NCBI RefSeq assembly: GCF_016862375.1
Contig: NZ_BOMV01000007.1
Span: forward strand, 496,001 to 560,000
Origin: Paractinoplanes rishiriensis
Lineage (GTDB): Bacteria > Actinomycetota > Actinomycetes > Mycobacteriales > Micromonosporaceae
Length of the DNA: 64,000 nt
Direction of reading: 5' to 3'
A program made the translations under genes and the position numbers. The notes under the pieces were generated by a model, which searched no databases, was not told the origin of the DNA, and was given only the letters and a program-made list of their open reading frames with translations. The first letter of the stretch is position 1. Each line of letters begins with the position of its first letter. Shown one piece after another: positions 53,046 through 62,115 of the stretch.

Positions 53046-53085
53046 GGCCGTGCCGGAGTTTCTCCGGTGCGGCCTGACTCGTTTT
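53046..53085 (+). terminator. Intrinsic terminator between the two coiled-coil genes
   Basis: 13-bp stem (53046-53058 with 53062-53074, two G-T wobbles), loop TTT, then GTTTT at 53081-53085. It is the most classical intrinsic terminator in the window and implies that the second coiled-coil gene has its own promoter. Confidence 0.75.
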
Positions 53086-53204
53086 GCGCGCGTAACCTAG
53101 CGTTGGCACAGCCGGCTCAGACAAATCACAACTAGACGCATACTCCGCCCAGGACGGTGTGTATCCGTACTTCGCGGGACGATGCGTATGTGAGGATGGA
53201 CAGC

Positions 53205-54614
53205 ATGTCGCATGGCGGTGAAATCTTCGGTCTCGGCGGAGACGCGGCCACCGAACCCAGCTTCGAGACTGCCCTGCGCGGCTACGAGAAGAAGCAGGTC
53301 GAGCGGTACGTAGCCCGCGCCGAGAACGAGATCGCCGCGCTGGCCACCGAACGAGAACAGGCGTACACCCAGATCCAGGCGATGAGCGCGCAGATCGATC
53401 GGCTCCAGCAGGAGATCACCCAGGTACGCCGGCAGGGCGGAATTGGACCGGAGGTGTCCTTCCGGCACCTGGGCCCGCGGGTCGAGCAGATCCTCGCGCT
53501 CGCCGAGGAGCAGGCCGAGGCGATCAAGGCGTCCGCCACCGACGACATCGCGGCCCGGCTGGCCGAGGCCGAGCGGATCCGGGCCGAGGCCGAGGCACAC
53601 GCCCACGACGGCATCCGCGACTTCGAGATCGCCCTGGCCGCACGCCGGGCCGAGGAGCAGCGGGCCGACGCCGCCAAGCGGGCCGCGTCCGAAAAGGCGC
53701 TCGCCGCCGCCCGGCAGGCCGCCGAGCAGCTGCGCGCCGAGGCGGAAAATGCGGCCGCCCGCGCCCGCGCCGACGCCCAGCAACTCGCCGACAAGACCGC
53801 CCGCGAGACGCAGCGCGCCCGCGCCGAGGCCGACGGCTACGTCCAGTCCACTCGCATGCAGGCCGACCAGGAGATCAAGGCGCTGCGGGAAAAGGCCCAG
53901 CAGGAAGTCAACGCCCAGCGCGCGACCGCCGAGCGCGAGTACGGCGAGCACAGGGCCACTGTGGAGCAGGAACTCGCACAGCGCCGCCAGGTCGTCGCGC
54001 AGGAGCTGGCCCAGATGCGCGAGGGCGTCGAGAAGCAATGCGCCGACCTGCGCAGCGAGGCCGACAAGTACGCCGAGGAGGTGCTGCGCCGCTCCGACGA
54101 CCAGGCCACCGCGGTCCGCAAGGAGATCGCCGCGCAGCAGGAAAAGATCACCCAGGCCGGCCGCGACCTCGAGGCCGCCCAGGCCAAGGTCGCCAAGGCC
54201 GAGCGCCAGGTCGCAGCCGCGCAGGAACGGGCCAGTGCCGGCGAGCAGGAGGCCGACCAGGTCCGGCAGCGTCTCGCCGAGGCACGAAAGGACCTGGAGA
54301 CCGAGCTCAACCGGGCCGCCGAGGCGAAACGGTCGGCCGAGGCCGCCGAGCGGCGTGCCACCGACGTCCGCCGCCAGGTGCAAAAGGAAGCGAAGCGGGT
54401 GGCCGAACTGGCCGCCGCCGCGGTGCTCGCGGCCGCCGCCTCCCCCGGCGACGACGACCTGGCCGACACCAACGACAAGGCGGTGGCCGGTGGCCCGGTG
54501 GGCGCGCACGCCGCGGCCGAGCCGAGCGTCCCCGCCGCGCCTCCCGGCAAGGTCACTGCCTCGGCAAAGGTGACCGTGCCACCCGCTACCCGGGTCGGCG
54601 CGGACGCCGACTAG
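53205..54614 (+). CDS. DivIVA-like coiled-coil protein (Scy/FilP-type), second of two
   Basis: A 469-residue paralogue of the preceding gene: FETALRGYEKKQVERYVARA at the N-terminus, RHLGPRVEQILALAEEQAEA (compare LGTRVEQILRLAEEQAND), then some 330 residues of Ala/Glu/Arg-rich coiled coil and a disordered end. Start at ATG 53205, which has GAGG nine bases upstream; ATG 53196 overlaps that ribosome site. It probably forms filaments or scaffolds with the first protein. Different linker and tail sequences suggest an old duplication. Confidence 0.85.
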   Translation: MSHGGEIFGLGGDAATEPSFETALRGYEKKQVERYVARAENEIAALATEREQAYTQIQAMSAQIDRLQQEITQVRRQGGIGPEVSFRHLGPRVEQILALAEEQAEAIKASATDDIAARLAEAERIRAEAEAHAHDGIRDFEIALAARRAEEQRADAAKRAASEKALAAARQAAEQLRAEAENAAARARADAQQLADKTARETQRARAEADGYVQSTRMQADQEIKALREKAQQEVNAQRATAEREYGEHRATVEQELAQRRQVVAQELAQMREGVEKQCADLRSEADKYAEEVLRRSDDQATAVRKEIAAQQEKITQAGRDLEAAQAKVAKAERQVAAAQERASAGEQEADQVRQRLAEARKDLETELNRAAEAKRSAEAAERRATDVRRQVQKEAKRVAELAAAAVLAAAASPGDDDLADTNDKAVAGGPVGAHAAAEPSVPAAPPGKVTASAKVTVPPATRVGADAD

Positions 54615-54681
54615 CCGGGTAGCGTTTGCTGGCCGGCGGCGATAGCGTCCCGCCGAAACACTCGGCGGGAGGAATCACCCG

Positions 54682-55836
54682 GTGACCGCAGACGACCAGA
54701 AGGCGCCTGAGCAGGCCGAGCCACCCGCCGACCAGCCGCCACTTGAAAACGAGGTGGCGGCGGGGACGAAAGGGGACACGGAGGAGTCGCGCTTCGGCCG
54801 GCCCGGGCCGCCGCTCAACCGCCGCAACCCGTTCATGGTGGGTCTGCTCGGCGGGCTCGGCGCCATCCTGGCGTACACGATCTTCCTGGGCATCCGGAAC
54901 GCGGCGTCCATATTGGTGCTGATCTTCATCGCCGGGTTTCTGGCCATCGGCCTCAACCCGGCGACCAGCCGGCTGCGTCGCTGGGGCGTGCCGCGCGGCG
55001 CCGCCGTCGCGATCGTCGCGCTCACCGTGGTGGGCCTGCTGGCCGGCGGCATCGTGGCGCTGATTCCGCCGCTGGTCACCCAGACCAACGAGCTGATCCA
55101 GAACGTGCCCGATTACATCCAGAATCTGCAGCGCAACAAAACCGTCAACGACCTGGTCGAGCGCTACCAGATCATGGAAAAAGTGACCAGCGCGCTGAAC
55201 GCCGGCACCGTGGGCAACGCGGTCGGCGGCGTGGTGGGCGGGGCCAAGCTGCTCTTCGGGACGATCTTCAACACGCTCACCGTGCTGGTGCTGACCATCT
55301 ACTTCATGGCGGCGTTCGACCGGCTACGCGAGTCGGCGTACCGGCTGGTGCCGGCCTCCCGGCGCACCCGGGTGCGGCTGCTCACCGACGAGATCCTCAC
55401 CAAGGTCGGCGCGTACATGGTCGGCGCCCTGGCGATCGCCGTGCTGGCCGGGGTGAGCACCTGGGTGCTCGCCGTCATCCTCGGCTTGGCCTACCCGTTC
55501 GCGCTGGCCGTGGTGGTGGCCATCTGCGACCTGATCCCGCAGATCGGCGCGACCCTGGGCGCCGTGATCGTGAGCCTGGTCGGCTTCGCGTCCTCGCTCA
55601 CCAACGGCATCGTCTGCGTCGTCTTTTTCATCATCTATCAGCAGGTTGAGAACTACCTGATCTATCCGAGCGTGATGCGTCGCTCGGTGAAGGTCAGCGA
55701 CGTGGCCGCCGTGGTGGCGGCCCTGCTCGGCGTCGCACTGTTCGGTGTGGTCGGTGCGCTGGTGGCGATCCCCATGGTGGCCGCAGTACAGCTGATCATG
55801 CGGGAGGTTCTGGTTCCGAGCCAGGAGACGCGATAG
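54682..55836 (+). CDS. AI-2E family transporter
   Basis: A 384-residue protein with an acidic N-terminal tail and about eight membrane helices in the AI-2E/PerM layout: FMVGLLGGLGAILAYTIFLG, FIAGFLAIGLNPATSRLRRW, a soluble loop IQNVPDYIQNLQRNKTVND, and the end VSDVAAVVAALLGVALFGVV. Family members are putative exporters, including Na+/H+ antiporters; autoinducer transport is not a safe reading. GTG 54682 with GGGAGG. Its last 41 bases overlap the convergent hydrolase gene. Confidence 0.9.
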   Translation: MTADDQKAPEQAEPPADQPPLENEVAAGTKGDTEESRFGRPGPPLNRRNPFMVGLLGGLGAILAYTIFLGIRNAASILVLIFIAGFLAIGLNPATSRLRRWGVPRGAAVAIVALTVVGLLAGGIVALIPPLVTQTNELIQNVPDYIQNLQRNKTVNDLVERYQIMEKVTSALNAGTVGNAVGGVVGGAKLLFGTIFNTLTVLVLTIYFMAAFDRLRESAYRLVPASRRTRVRLLTDEILTKVGAYMVGALAIAVLAGVSTWVLAVILGLAYPFALAVVVAICDLIPQIGATLGAVIVSLVGFASSLTNGIVCVVFFIIYQQVENYLIYPSVMRRSVKVSDVAAVVAALLGVALFGVVGALVAIPMVAAVQLIMREVLVPSQETR

Positions 55837-56653
55837 GAGCGGGGACGGGTACGTCGGAGAAGGCGGCCACGGTCCGGTCGGCGTACGCGTTCATGTCGCC
55901 GCTCTCCATCGGACCGTCCCAGGTCTGCGGCAGCGGAACCGGCACGTCCGGCGCCACCCGCCGCACCACCTCGTCGAGCACCGTCTCGGCGTCGCCCACC
56001 CACAAATGTTTGGCGCCCGCCACCGGCAGCACCTCGGCGTGCGGGACGGCTGCGAACCGCTCGGCCGCCTCGGCCGGTCGCAGGTAGTCGTCGAACTCCG
56101 GGATGATCGCGGTCACCGGCTTGCCGCTTCCGGCCCACGCCGCCAGGTGTTCCGGCTGGCTGAACCGCAGCGGCGGGGACAGCAGGATAGCGCCCTCGAT
56201 CGCCGGGTCGAGGCCGTGCATGAGCGTCAGGTCGGTGCCGAACGACCAGCCGAGCAGCCACACGTTCGGCAGGTCGGCGAACTCCGCGTACTCGATGGCC
56301 GCGGCCACGTCGTACCGCTCGCCCACCGCGCCGTCGAACGCGCCCTCGCTGGTGCCCCGCACACTGGACGTGCCGCGGGTGTTGAAGCGCAGCACCGCGA
56401 TCCCGGCCAGCGCCGGCAGCCGCCACGCCGCCTTGCGGAACACGTGACTGTCCATCATGCCGCCGTGCGTGGGCAGCGGGTGCAGGCAGACCAGCGTGGC
56501 TACCGGATCGCGGTCGAGCGGCCGGGCCAGCTCACCGACCAGGGTGAGTCCGTCGGCGGTGTGCAACTCGATGTCCTCGCGGGCGGCGGGCAGGATCGAG
56601 TTGGCACGGATCGGATTGGCACGGATCGGATTGGCACCGCTCGTAATGCTCAT
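55796..56653 (-). CDS. Alpha/beta hydrolase
   Basis: A 285-residue hydrolase: LVCLHPLPTHGGMMDS (oxyanion region), nucleophile elbow LLGWSFGTDLT with Ser, Asp in PEFDDYLRP and His in AGAKHLWVGD. It resembles the KANL3/dienelactone-hydrolase-like group that starts with CLHPLPTHGG. Start ATG 56651-56653. The N-terminus contains three short repeats (IRANP) from a 15-base tandem repeat. Probably in one unit with the gene at 56665, 11 bases upstream. Confidence 0.85.
   Translation of the reverse strand: MSITSGANPIRANPIRANSILPAAREDIELHTADGLTLVGELARPLDRDPVATLVCLHPLPTHGGMMDSHVFRKAAWRLPALAGIAVLRFNTRGTSSVRGTSEGAFDGAVGERYDVAAAIEYAEFADLPNVWLLGWSFGTDLTLMHGLDPAIEGAILLSPPLRFSQPEHLAAWAGSGKPVTAIIPEFDDYLRPAEAAERFAAVPHAEVLPVAGAKHLWVGDAETVLDEVVRRVAPDVPVPLPQTWDGPMESGDMNAYADRTVAAFSDVPVPAPIASPGSEPEPPA
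56593..56637 (-). repeat. Three 15-bp tandem repeats in the hydrolase N-terminus
   Basis: GGATCGAGTTGGCAC followed by two copies of GGATCGGATTGGCAC (plus strand). In frame, encoding RANPI-type repeats ahead of the catalytic domain. Confidence 0.85.
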
Positions 56654-56664
56654 ACCCACGATCT

Positions 56665-56994
56665 TCACCCATAGCGCGGAGCGTTGCGCGACCGCTCCAC
56701 TCCCGGGCCGCGCCGGTCACGTGCCCGCCAGCACCCGGTGTGCCAGTGTCGCCGGTCGGTGAGGTCGCCCTGTTCGTCGGCGGGCCACGCCACCACGTGC
56801 GCCACGCCGGGCCGGATGTCCTGCATGCAACCCGGGCAGCGGTACGTCTTGGCGGCCGCCCCACCGAAGATCGAGCGGACCATCCAGTCGCCGTCCTGCC
56901 ACTGCTGGACCCCCTCGATGCCCTTGCGCACGCGCTCGTCCGTGAGGTCTTTGGCCTCCTCGGGACGGCGGGGTCGGTTGCGGCGCGGGCTCAC
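56665..56994 (-). CDS. Conserved actinobacterial hypothetical protein with zinc-ribbon-like site
   Basis: A 109-residue protein that begins SPRRNRPRRPEEAKDLTDER after GTG 56992-56994 and has KTYRCPGCMQDIRPGVAHVV and HWHTGCW. The Cys-x2-Cys plus His and Cys at the end could bind one zinc ion. This family is widely conserved next to hydrolase or ATP-binding genes in actinobacteria, of unknown function. An in-frame TTG upstream would add eight residues. Confidence 0.8.
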   Translation of the reverse strand: MSPRRNRPRRPEEAKDLTDERVRKGIEGVQQWQDGDWMVRSIFGGAAAKTYRCPGCMQDIRPGVAHVVAWPADEQGDLTDRRHWHTGCWRARDRRGPGVERSRNAPRYG

Positions 56995-57045
56995 TTCTCC
57001 AGGGTACGGCGCAGCCAATTTAGTGACTCACCGGTAACCTCGGTC

Positions 57046-57052
57046 CTAGACT
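57046..57052 (+). promoter_or_regulatory. -10 box of the aldehyde dehydrogenase gene
   Basis: TAGACT lies seven bases before the ATG at 57060, and GTGACT lies 18 bases upstream of it. There is no ribosome site, so a leaderless mRNA is likely. Confidence 0.4.
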
Positions 57053-57059
57053 CCGGTAC

Positions 57060-58553
57060 ATGACGGCTACTCGCGTTCCCGGCGTGCCGGAGATCGAAGA
57101 CGGTCTGCTCCTCTCCACCAACCCGGCCACCGGCGAGGAGGCCGGCCGGGTGCCGGTCGCCGACGAGAAGGCGGTCGCGCAGGCCGTCGAGCGCGCCCGC
57201 GAGGCCGCCGCCTGGTGGCTCGGGCTCGGCTACGACGGCCGCAAGGCCCGGCTGCTGCGCTGGCGGTCGCTGCTCGTCGGCCGGATCGACGAGTTGGCCG
57301 AGGTGACCCACCGGGAGACAGGCAAGCCGACCGCGGACGCCGTGATGGAGACCGTCGCCGCCGTCGAGCACGTGGACTGGGCCGCCCGGCACGCCCGCAA
57401 GGTCCTCGGCCCGCGCCGGACGCGCACCCGCCTCCTGCTCGCCGAGCACTCCGGGCACCTGGAATATCAGCCGTACGGCGTGGTCGGCGTGATCGGCCCG
57501 TGGAACTACCCGATCGTCACGCCGGTGGGCCCGATCAGCGGCGCGCTGGCCGCCGGCAACGCCGTCATCTTCAAGCCGAGCGAGTACACCCCGGTGGTCG
57601 GCCAGTGGCTGGTCGACACGTTCGCCGAGGTGGTGCCCGAGCACCCGGTGCTGCAGGCGGTGCACGGCTTCGGCGACGTCGGGGCGGCGCTGTGCCGGTC
57701 CGGGGTCGGCAAGGTGGCGTTCACCGGCTCCACCGCCACCGCCAAGAAGGTGATGGCCGCCTGCGCGGAGAACCTGGTCCCGGTCGTGATCGAGGCGGGC
57801 GGCAAGGACGCGCTGATCGTCGACGCGGACGCCGACGTGCCCGCGGCCGCCGAGGCGGCCGTCTGGGGCGGCATGACCAACGCGGGGCAAACCTGCATCG
57901 GCATCGAACGGGTGTACGCGGTGGCTCCCGTCTACGACGCCCTGGTCAAGGAGATCGTCGCGAAGGCCGGCAAGCTGCGTACCGGCGAGGAGATCGGGCC
58001 GATCACCATGCCCCGGCAGATCGACACCATCCGCGAGCACATCGACGATGCGCTGGCCAGGGGCGGCACCGCGGTGCTCGGCGGCGCCGACGCGGTGCAG
58101 CCGCCCTATGTGGCACCGACCGTGCTGGTCGACGTGCCGGCCGACTCGACCGAGATCCGCGAGGAGACGTTCGGGCCCACCCTGACCATCACCCGGGTCA
58201 AAGACGCCGAGGAGGCGATCCGGCTGGCCAACGACACCCCGTACGGCCTGGGCGGCGCCGTCTTCGGCAAGAAGAACGCGATCCGGATCGCCCGCCGGCT
58301 GCGCGCCGGGATGGTCGCGGTCAACTCCACGCTCACCTTCGTGGGGATGGGCAACCTGCCGTTCGGCGGCGTCGGCGACTCCGGGTTCGGCCGCATCCAC
58401 GGCGAGGACGGCCTGCGCGAGTTCGCCCGGCCCAAGGCGATCACCGTCCGCCGCGGCCCGTCGGTCCTGCCGTCGATGACCTTCGAGCGCACCCCGGCCC
58501 AGATTGCCACCATCGTCAAGGCCGTACGCCTGCTGTACAAGGGCCGACCTTAA
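57060..58553 (+). CDS. Aldehyde dehydrogenase family protein
   Basis: A 497-residue NAD(P)-dependent dehydrogenase: VVGVIGPWNYPIVTPVGP, FKPSEYTPVVGQ, VAFTGSTATAKKVM, catalytic Glu in VIEAGGKDALIV, catalytic Cys in NAGQTCIGIERV and the end NLPFGGVGDSGFGRIHGEDG. It most resembles the long-chain or succinate-semialdehyde group; substrate unknown. Followed nine bases later by an ABC transporter gene pair. Confidence 0.93.
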   Translation: MTATRVPGVPEIEDGLLLSTNPATGEEAGRVPVADEKAVAQAVERAREAAAWWLGLGYDGRKARLLRWRSLLVGRIDELAEVTHRETGKPTADAVMETVAAVEHVDWAARHARKVLGPRRTRTRLLLAEHSGHLEYQPYGVVGVIGPWNYPIVTPVGPISGALAAGNAVIFKPSEYTPVVGQWLVDTFAEVVPEHPVLQAVHGFGDVGAALCRSGVGKVAFTGSTATAKKVMAACAENLVPVVIEAGGKDALIVDADADVPAAAEAAVWGGMTNAGQTCIGIERVYAVAPVYDALVKEIVAKAGKLRTGEEIGPITMPRQIDTIREHIDDALARGGTAVLGGADAVQPPYVAPTVLVDVPADSTEIREETFGPTLTITRVKDAEEAIRLANDTPYGLGGAVFGKKNAIRIARRLRAGMVAVNSTLTFVGMGNLPFGGVGDSGFGRIHGEDGLREFARPKAITVRRGPSVLPSMTFERTPAQIATIVKAVRLLYKGRP

Positions 58554-58562
58554 GCTGAGGCG

Positions 58563-59210
58563 GTGGTAGATCACCCCGCCGTCGAGGTCGCCGGGCTACA
58601 CGTCGGCTACGGCTCGAACCCGGTCCTGGTCGACGTCGCGCTCACCGTCGCGGCAGGCGAAGGGGTCTGCGTCACCGGCGAGAACGGCATCGGCAAGTCC
58701 ACCCTGCTGCGCTGCGTGAGCAGCCTCCAGCAGCCGGACGAGGGCGAGATCCGGGTCTTCGGTGCGGTGCCCGGCGCCTCCCCCGAGTTCTGGCGGGCCG
58801 TGGTCACCACCGTCGAGCCGCCCACCTGGTATCCCGGTCTCACCGTCCGCGAGCACGCCGAACTGGTCTGCCGCGCGCACGGCCAGGATCCCGACGAGGC
58901 CGGCGTCGACGAGGCGCTGGAGACGTTCGGCCTGGCCGGGCATCTCGACGCCATCCCGCCGTCGCTCTCCTCCGGCCAGAAGCAACGCCTCACTCTCGCG
59001 GTGGCCCTGCTGCGGCCCAGTTCGCTGCTCATCCTCGACGAGCCCGAGCAGCGCCTCGACCGCGAGGGCCGCGAGTCGGTCGCCAAGCTGCTCGCCGACT
59101 ACGTGGCCGGCGGCGGTTCGCTGCTGATGGCCAGCCACGACGACGTGTTCGCGGCCGCCTCGGGTGCCCGGATCACCTCGATGGAGTCACTCGGCACGGT
59201 CCCGCTGTGA
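58563..59210 (+). CDS. ABC transporter ATP-binding protein
   Basis: A 215-residue ATPase with Walker A GENGIGKSTLLR, signature SLSSGQKQRLTLA, Walker B LLILDEPEQRLD and H-loop LMASHDD. The Q-loop position reads TVEPPTWYP, with Glu in place of the usual Gln. Start GTG 58563. Its end overlaps the permease gene by four bases (GTGA), so the two make one exporter. Confidence 0.92.
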   Translation: MVDHPAVEVAGLHVGYGSNPVLVDVALTVAAGEGVCVTGENGIGKSTLLRCVSSLQQPDEGEIRVFGAVPGASPEFWRAVVTTVEPPTWYPGLTVREHAELVCRAHGQDPDEAGVDEALETFGLAGHLDAIPPSLSSGQKQRLTLAVALLRPSSLLILDEPEQRLDREGRESVAKLLADYVAGGGSLLMASHDDVFAAASGARITSMESLGTVPL

Positions 59211-60703
59211 CGACCGTCCCGCTCGCTCCCGTCCGGCGCTGGATCAGCCGCCGCCAGGCCGCGCACCGTGACCGCGGCGAGACCGCCGGCAGCATCTACT
59301 TCGCCGTCCTGCTGGTGCTGGTGGTCGGCGCCATGGTCCACCGGCAACTGGCCGCGACTTTCTGGCCCACTTCCCCGGACGCTTCCCCGCTGCTCGGCGG
59401 CTCGCTGATCCCGGTCCTGTTCGGCCTCCTCTACCTGGCGTTACGCCGGTTCGGGCCGCTCGCGCTGAGCCGCCCCGCCGCGTCCTGGCTGCTGCCTGCC
59501 CCGGTGAGCCGACGCCAACTGCTGCTCCCGTCGCTGCGAATTACCGCGCTGGCGGCCGCGGCGGCCGGCGCGACCGCCGGGCTCGGGATCGTGGGGCACA
59601 CCGCGCCGCGCACGGCCGGCGGCCTGGTGGTCGCGTTGCTGATCATCGGTGCCGGGCTGGCCGGGGTGGGGCTGCTGCTGGTGGGGCTGGCCGCGCAGGC
59701 CGGCGGCCGGTGGGGCGAGCGGCTCGACGCCGTGGCCGGCCTGCTGCTGGCTCTCGGGCTGGCCGGCCTGGTGACCGGCGCGAGCCGGGACGATCCGATC
59801 GCGGCGGGTGGGTGGCCCACCGCCGCGATGCTGCTTCCGCTGGTGGGTGCGGTCGCGGTGATCGTCGGGTTCCTGTTTGCCCTGGCCGTACGCGGACTCG
59901 CGCGCACGCCGAACGAGCGGATCCTGGAGGCCGCCAAAACCGCCGGCACCCTGTTCGACACCGCGTTCGGGATGGAGCCCTCGTTCCTCACCGACATGAT
60001 CGAGCGCCGCTACTGGTCCCGTCGACGGCTGCGCTCGATGCGGCTGCCCGCGCGCCTGCCGGTGCTGGTCGGGCAGGACCTGCTGCTGACCGCCAGGCGC
60101 CGCGGCCGGGTGCTCTGGCTGGCCCTCGGCGCCGCCCTCCCGGTGCTGCTCGGCGCCGCGCCGCGCTGGCTGACCGGCGCCGCCGTCCTGGTCGGCGGGA
60201 TGCTCGCGGCCGGCATTCCGACCGGCACCGTCAAGACCGACGCCGGCAACCCGGTGCTGCTGCGCCTGCTCGGGCTGAGCTCGCGCCGGGCCGTACTCCA
60301 GCATCTGTGGGTGCCCGGTGTGCTGGCCGCGCTCTGGTCGGCGCTGGCCCTGGCCGTGCTGACCGTGCTCGACCTGATGCCGCCGGGGCCGTGGTGGGCG
60401 CTGGGTCTGGCACTCGGCCCGGTCGGCGCGGTGGCGGCGGTGCGCCGGGCCCGGGTCGGTTTCGTCCGCAACGACATGCTGCCGCTGGACACCCCGATGG
60501 GCACGATCTCGACCGGCCCGCTGGTGAACGCCGTGGTCGGCCCGGACGCGCTGCTGCTCGGCCTCCCGGCACTCGTGCAGGTCGCCCAGGGCACGCCGCT
60601 GACCTGGACCACGGTGCTGGTGCAGGCCGTGGTCGGAGTGATCGGCGCGCGCGCCTATCTGGCCGGCAGCACCGCCACCGACCGCGTCGACCTGACCCGA
60701 TGA
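59207..60703 (+). CDS. ABC exporter permease (DUF6297-type)
   Basis: A 498-residue protein with about 10-12 membrane helices (IYFAVLLVLVVGAMVHRQ, LIPVLFGLLYLALRRF and others). The soluble middle carries PSFLTDMIERRYWSRRRLRS, typical of DUF6297 proteins that pair with small ABC ATPases. Coupled by GTGA to the ATPase gene. The substrate is unknown. Confidence 0.85.
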   Translation: MTTVPLAPVRRWISRRQAAHRDRGETAGSIYFAVLLVLVVGAMVHRQLAATFWPTSPDASPLLGGSLIPVLFGLLYLALRRFGPLALSRPAASWLLPAPVSRRQLLLPSLRITALAAAAAGATAGLGIVGHTAPRTAGGLVVALLIIGAGLAGVGLLLVGLAAQAGGRWGERLDAVAGLLLALGLAGLVTGASRDDPIAAGGWPTAAMLLPLVGAVAVIVGFLFALAVRGLARTPNERILEAAKTAGTLFDTAFGMEPSFLTDMIERRYWSRRRLRSMRLPARLPVLVGQDLLLTARRRGRVLWLALGAALPVLLGAAPRWLTGAAVLVGGMLAAGIPTGTVKTDAGNPVLLRLLGLSSRRAVLQHLWVPGVLAALWSALALAVLTVLDLMPPGPWWALGLALGPVGAVAAVRRARVGFVRNDMLPLDTPMGTISTGPLVNAVVGPDALLLGLPALVQVAQGTPLTWTTVLVQAVVGVIGARAYLAGSTATDRVDLTR

Positions 60704-60715
60704 CCCGGAACGATC

Positions 60716-61375
60716 TCAGAACAGGGTGAGCTCGTTGCGCTCCATGCCGCGCAGCTTGTCGTAGTCGACCACCACGCACCGGATGCCCCGGTCGGTGGCC
60801 AGCACCCGGGCCTGCGGCTTGATCTCCTGGGCCGCGAAGACGCCCTGCACCGGCGCCAGCAGCGGGTCCCGGTTCATCAGCTCGAGGTACCGGGTGAGCT
60901 GCTCCACCCCGTCGATCTCGCCGCGCCGCTTGATCTCGACCGCGACCGAGCCGCCGGCGGCGTCCCGGCACAGCAGGTCGACCGGGCCGATCGCGGTCAT
61001 GTACTCCCGGCGGACCAGGGTCCAGCCCTCGCCGAACGTCTCGGGGTGCGCGGCCAGCAACTCCTGCAGGTGCGCCTCCACGCCGTCCTTCACCAGGCCG
61101 GGGTCGACGCCCAAGTCGTACGAGGTGTCCTGGAAGATCTCCTCGAGGGTGATCCGGAGCTCCTCGCCGGCCTTGTTCACCACCTTCCAGACGCCCGGCG
61201 CCTCCTGGAGCTTGCAGGGCGGGCTCATCCAGTTCAGCGGCTTGTAGGCGCGGTCGTCGGCGTGGATGGAGACCGAGCCGTCCGCCTTGACCATCAGCAG
61301 CCGGGTGGCGGGAGGCAGGTGGGCGGAGAGACGACCGACGTAGTCGACGGAGCACTTCGCGATGACCAGGCGCAC
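60716..61375 (-). CDS. nucS: Endonuclease NucS (EndoMS mismatch endonuclease)
   Basis: A 219-residue protein. The N-terminal DNA-binding part starts [20 protein letters not shown] and has [12 protein letters not shown]; the C-terminal RecB-like nuclease has the motif [13 protein letters not shown]...[16 protein letters not shown] with catalytic Asp, Glu and Lys. It ends in a LTLF tail that fits the known beta-clamp-binding C-terminus. It cuts mismatched DNA in actinobacteria, which lack MutS/MutL. GTG 61373-61375. Confidence 0.95.
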   Translation of the reverse strand: MRLVIAKCSVDYVGRLSAHLPPATRLLMVKADGSVSIHADDRAYKPLNWMSPPCKLQEAPGVWKVVNKAGEELRITLEEIFQDTSYDLGVDPGLVKDGVEAHLQELLAAHPETFGEGWTLVRREYMTAIGPVDLLCRDAAGGSVAVEIKRRGEIDGVEQLTRYLELMNRDPLLAPVQGVFAAQEIKPQARVLATDRGIRCVVVDYDKLRGMERNELTLF

Positions 61376-61480
61376 CGCACGACAGTAGCGGACGCCGGCG
61401 CCCGCGGCCCACGGCGGCACTCGCCCCATGCTGTCCTGCTGGGCGCCGTCCTGGTGGAACGGTGCTGCCATGCTGGAAGT

Positions 61481-62107
61481 GTGCTCGAAGCATTGACCGG
61501 TACCGGTCTGGCCGCATCGGCCGGGCTGAACGCTTACATCCCCCTGCTCACCATGGGCGCCCTGGCCCGGTACACCGAGCTGGTCGACCTGCCGGCCGGC
61601 TGGTCGTGGCTCAGCAACGGCTGGGTGCTCACCATCCTCGCCGTGCTGCTGGCCGTCGAGGTGGTGGCCGACAAGGTCCCCGTGGTCGATCACGTCAACG
61701 ACGTCGTGCAGACCTTCGTCCGGCCGACCGCGGGCGGCCTCGCTTTCGGGGCCGGCTCCTCGGCCGAGACCGTCACGGTCAGCGACCCGGGCGCGTTCTT
61801 CACCACGCACCAGTGGGTGCCGATCGCGGCCGGCGTCGTCATCGCGCTGTTCGTGCACGGGGTCAAGGCCGCCGCCCGGCCGGTGGTCAACGTCAGCACG
61901 GCCGGCGCGGGTGCACCGGTGGCCAGTACCGCGGAAGATCTCGGCAGCGTAACGATGTCCCTGCTGGCCCTCCTCGTTCCGGTGTTGGTGCTGGTGGGGC
62001 TGGCTCTGCTGGGGTGGGCCACGGTGCAGGTGGTGCGCCGCCGACGACGCCGGCGGCGGGAACGCGCCCAACTCTCGGGTTCCGGGAGCAGGCATCTGTC
62101 TGTTTGA
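61481..62107 (+). CDS. DUF4126 membrane protein
   Basis: A 208-residue protein with four to five helices, starting [20 protein letters not shown] and containing [20 protein letters not shown], the typical DUF4126 block. It has an Arg-rich cytoplasmic tail. Start GTG 61481, 105 bases from the divergent nucS gene. Function unknown. Confidence 0.85.
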   Translation: MLEALTGTGLAASAGLNAYIPLLTMGALARYTELVDLPAGWSWLSNGWVLTILAVLLAVEVVADKVPVVDHVNDVVQTFVRPTAGGLAFGAGSSAETVTVSDPGAFFTTHQWVPIAAGVVIALFVHGVKAAARPVVNVSTAGAGAPVASTAEDLGSVTMSLLALLVPVLVLVGLALLGWATVQVVRRRRRRRRERAQLSGSGSRHLSV

Positions 62108-62115
62108 CTTCTCGG

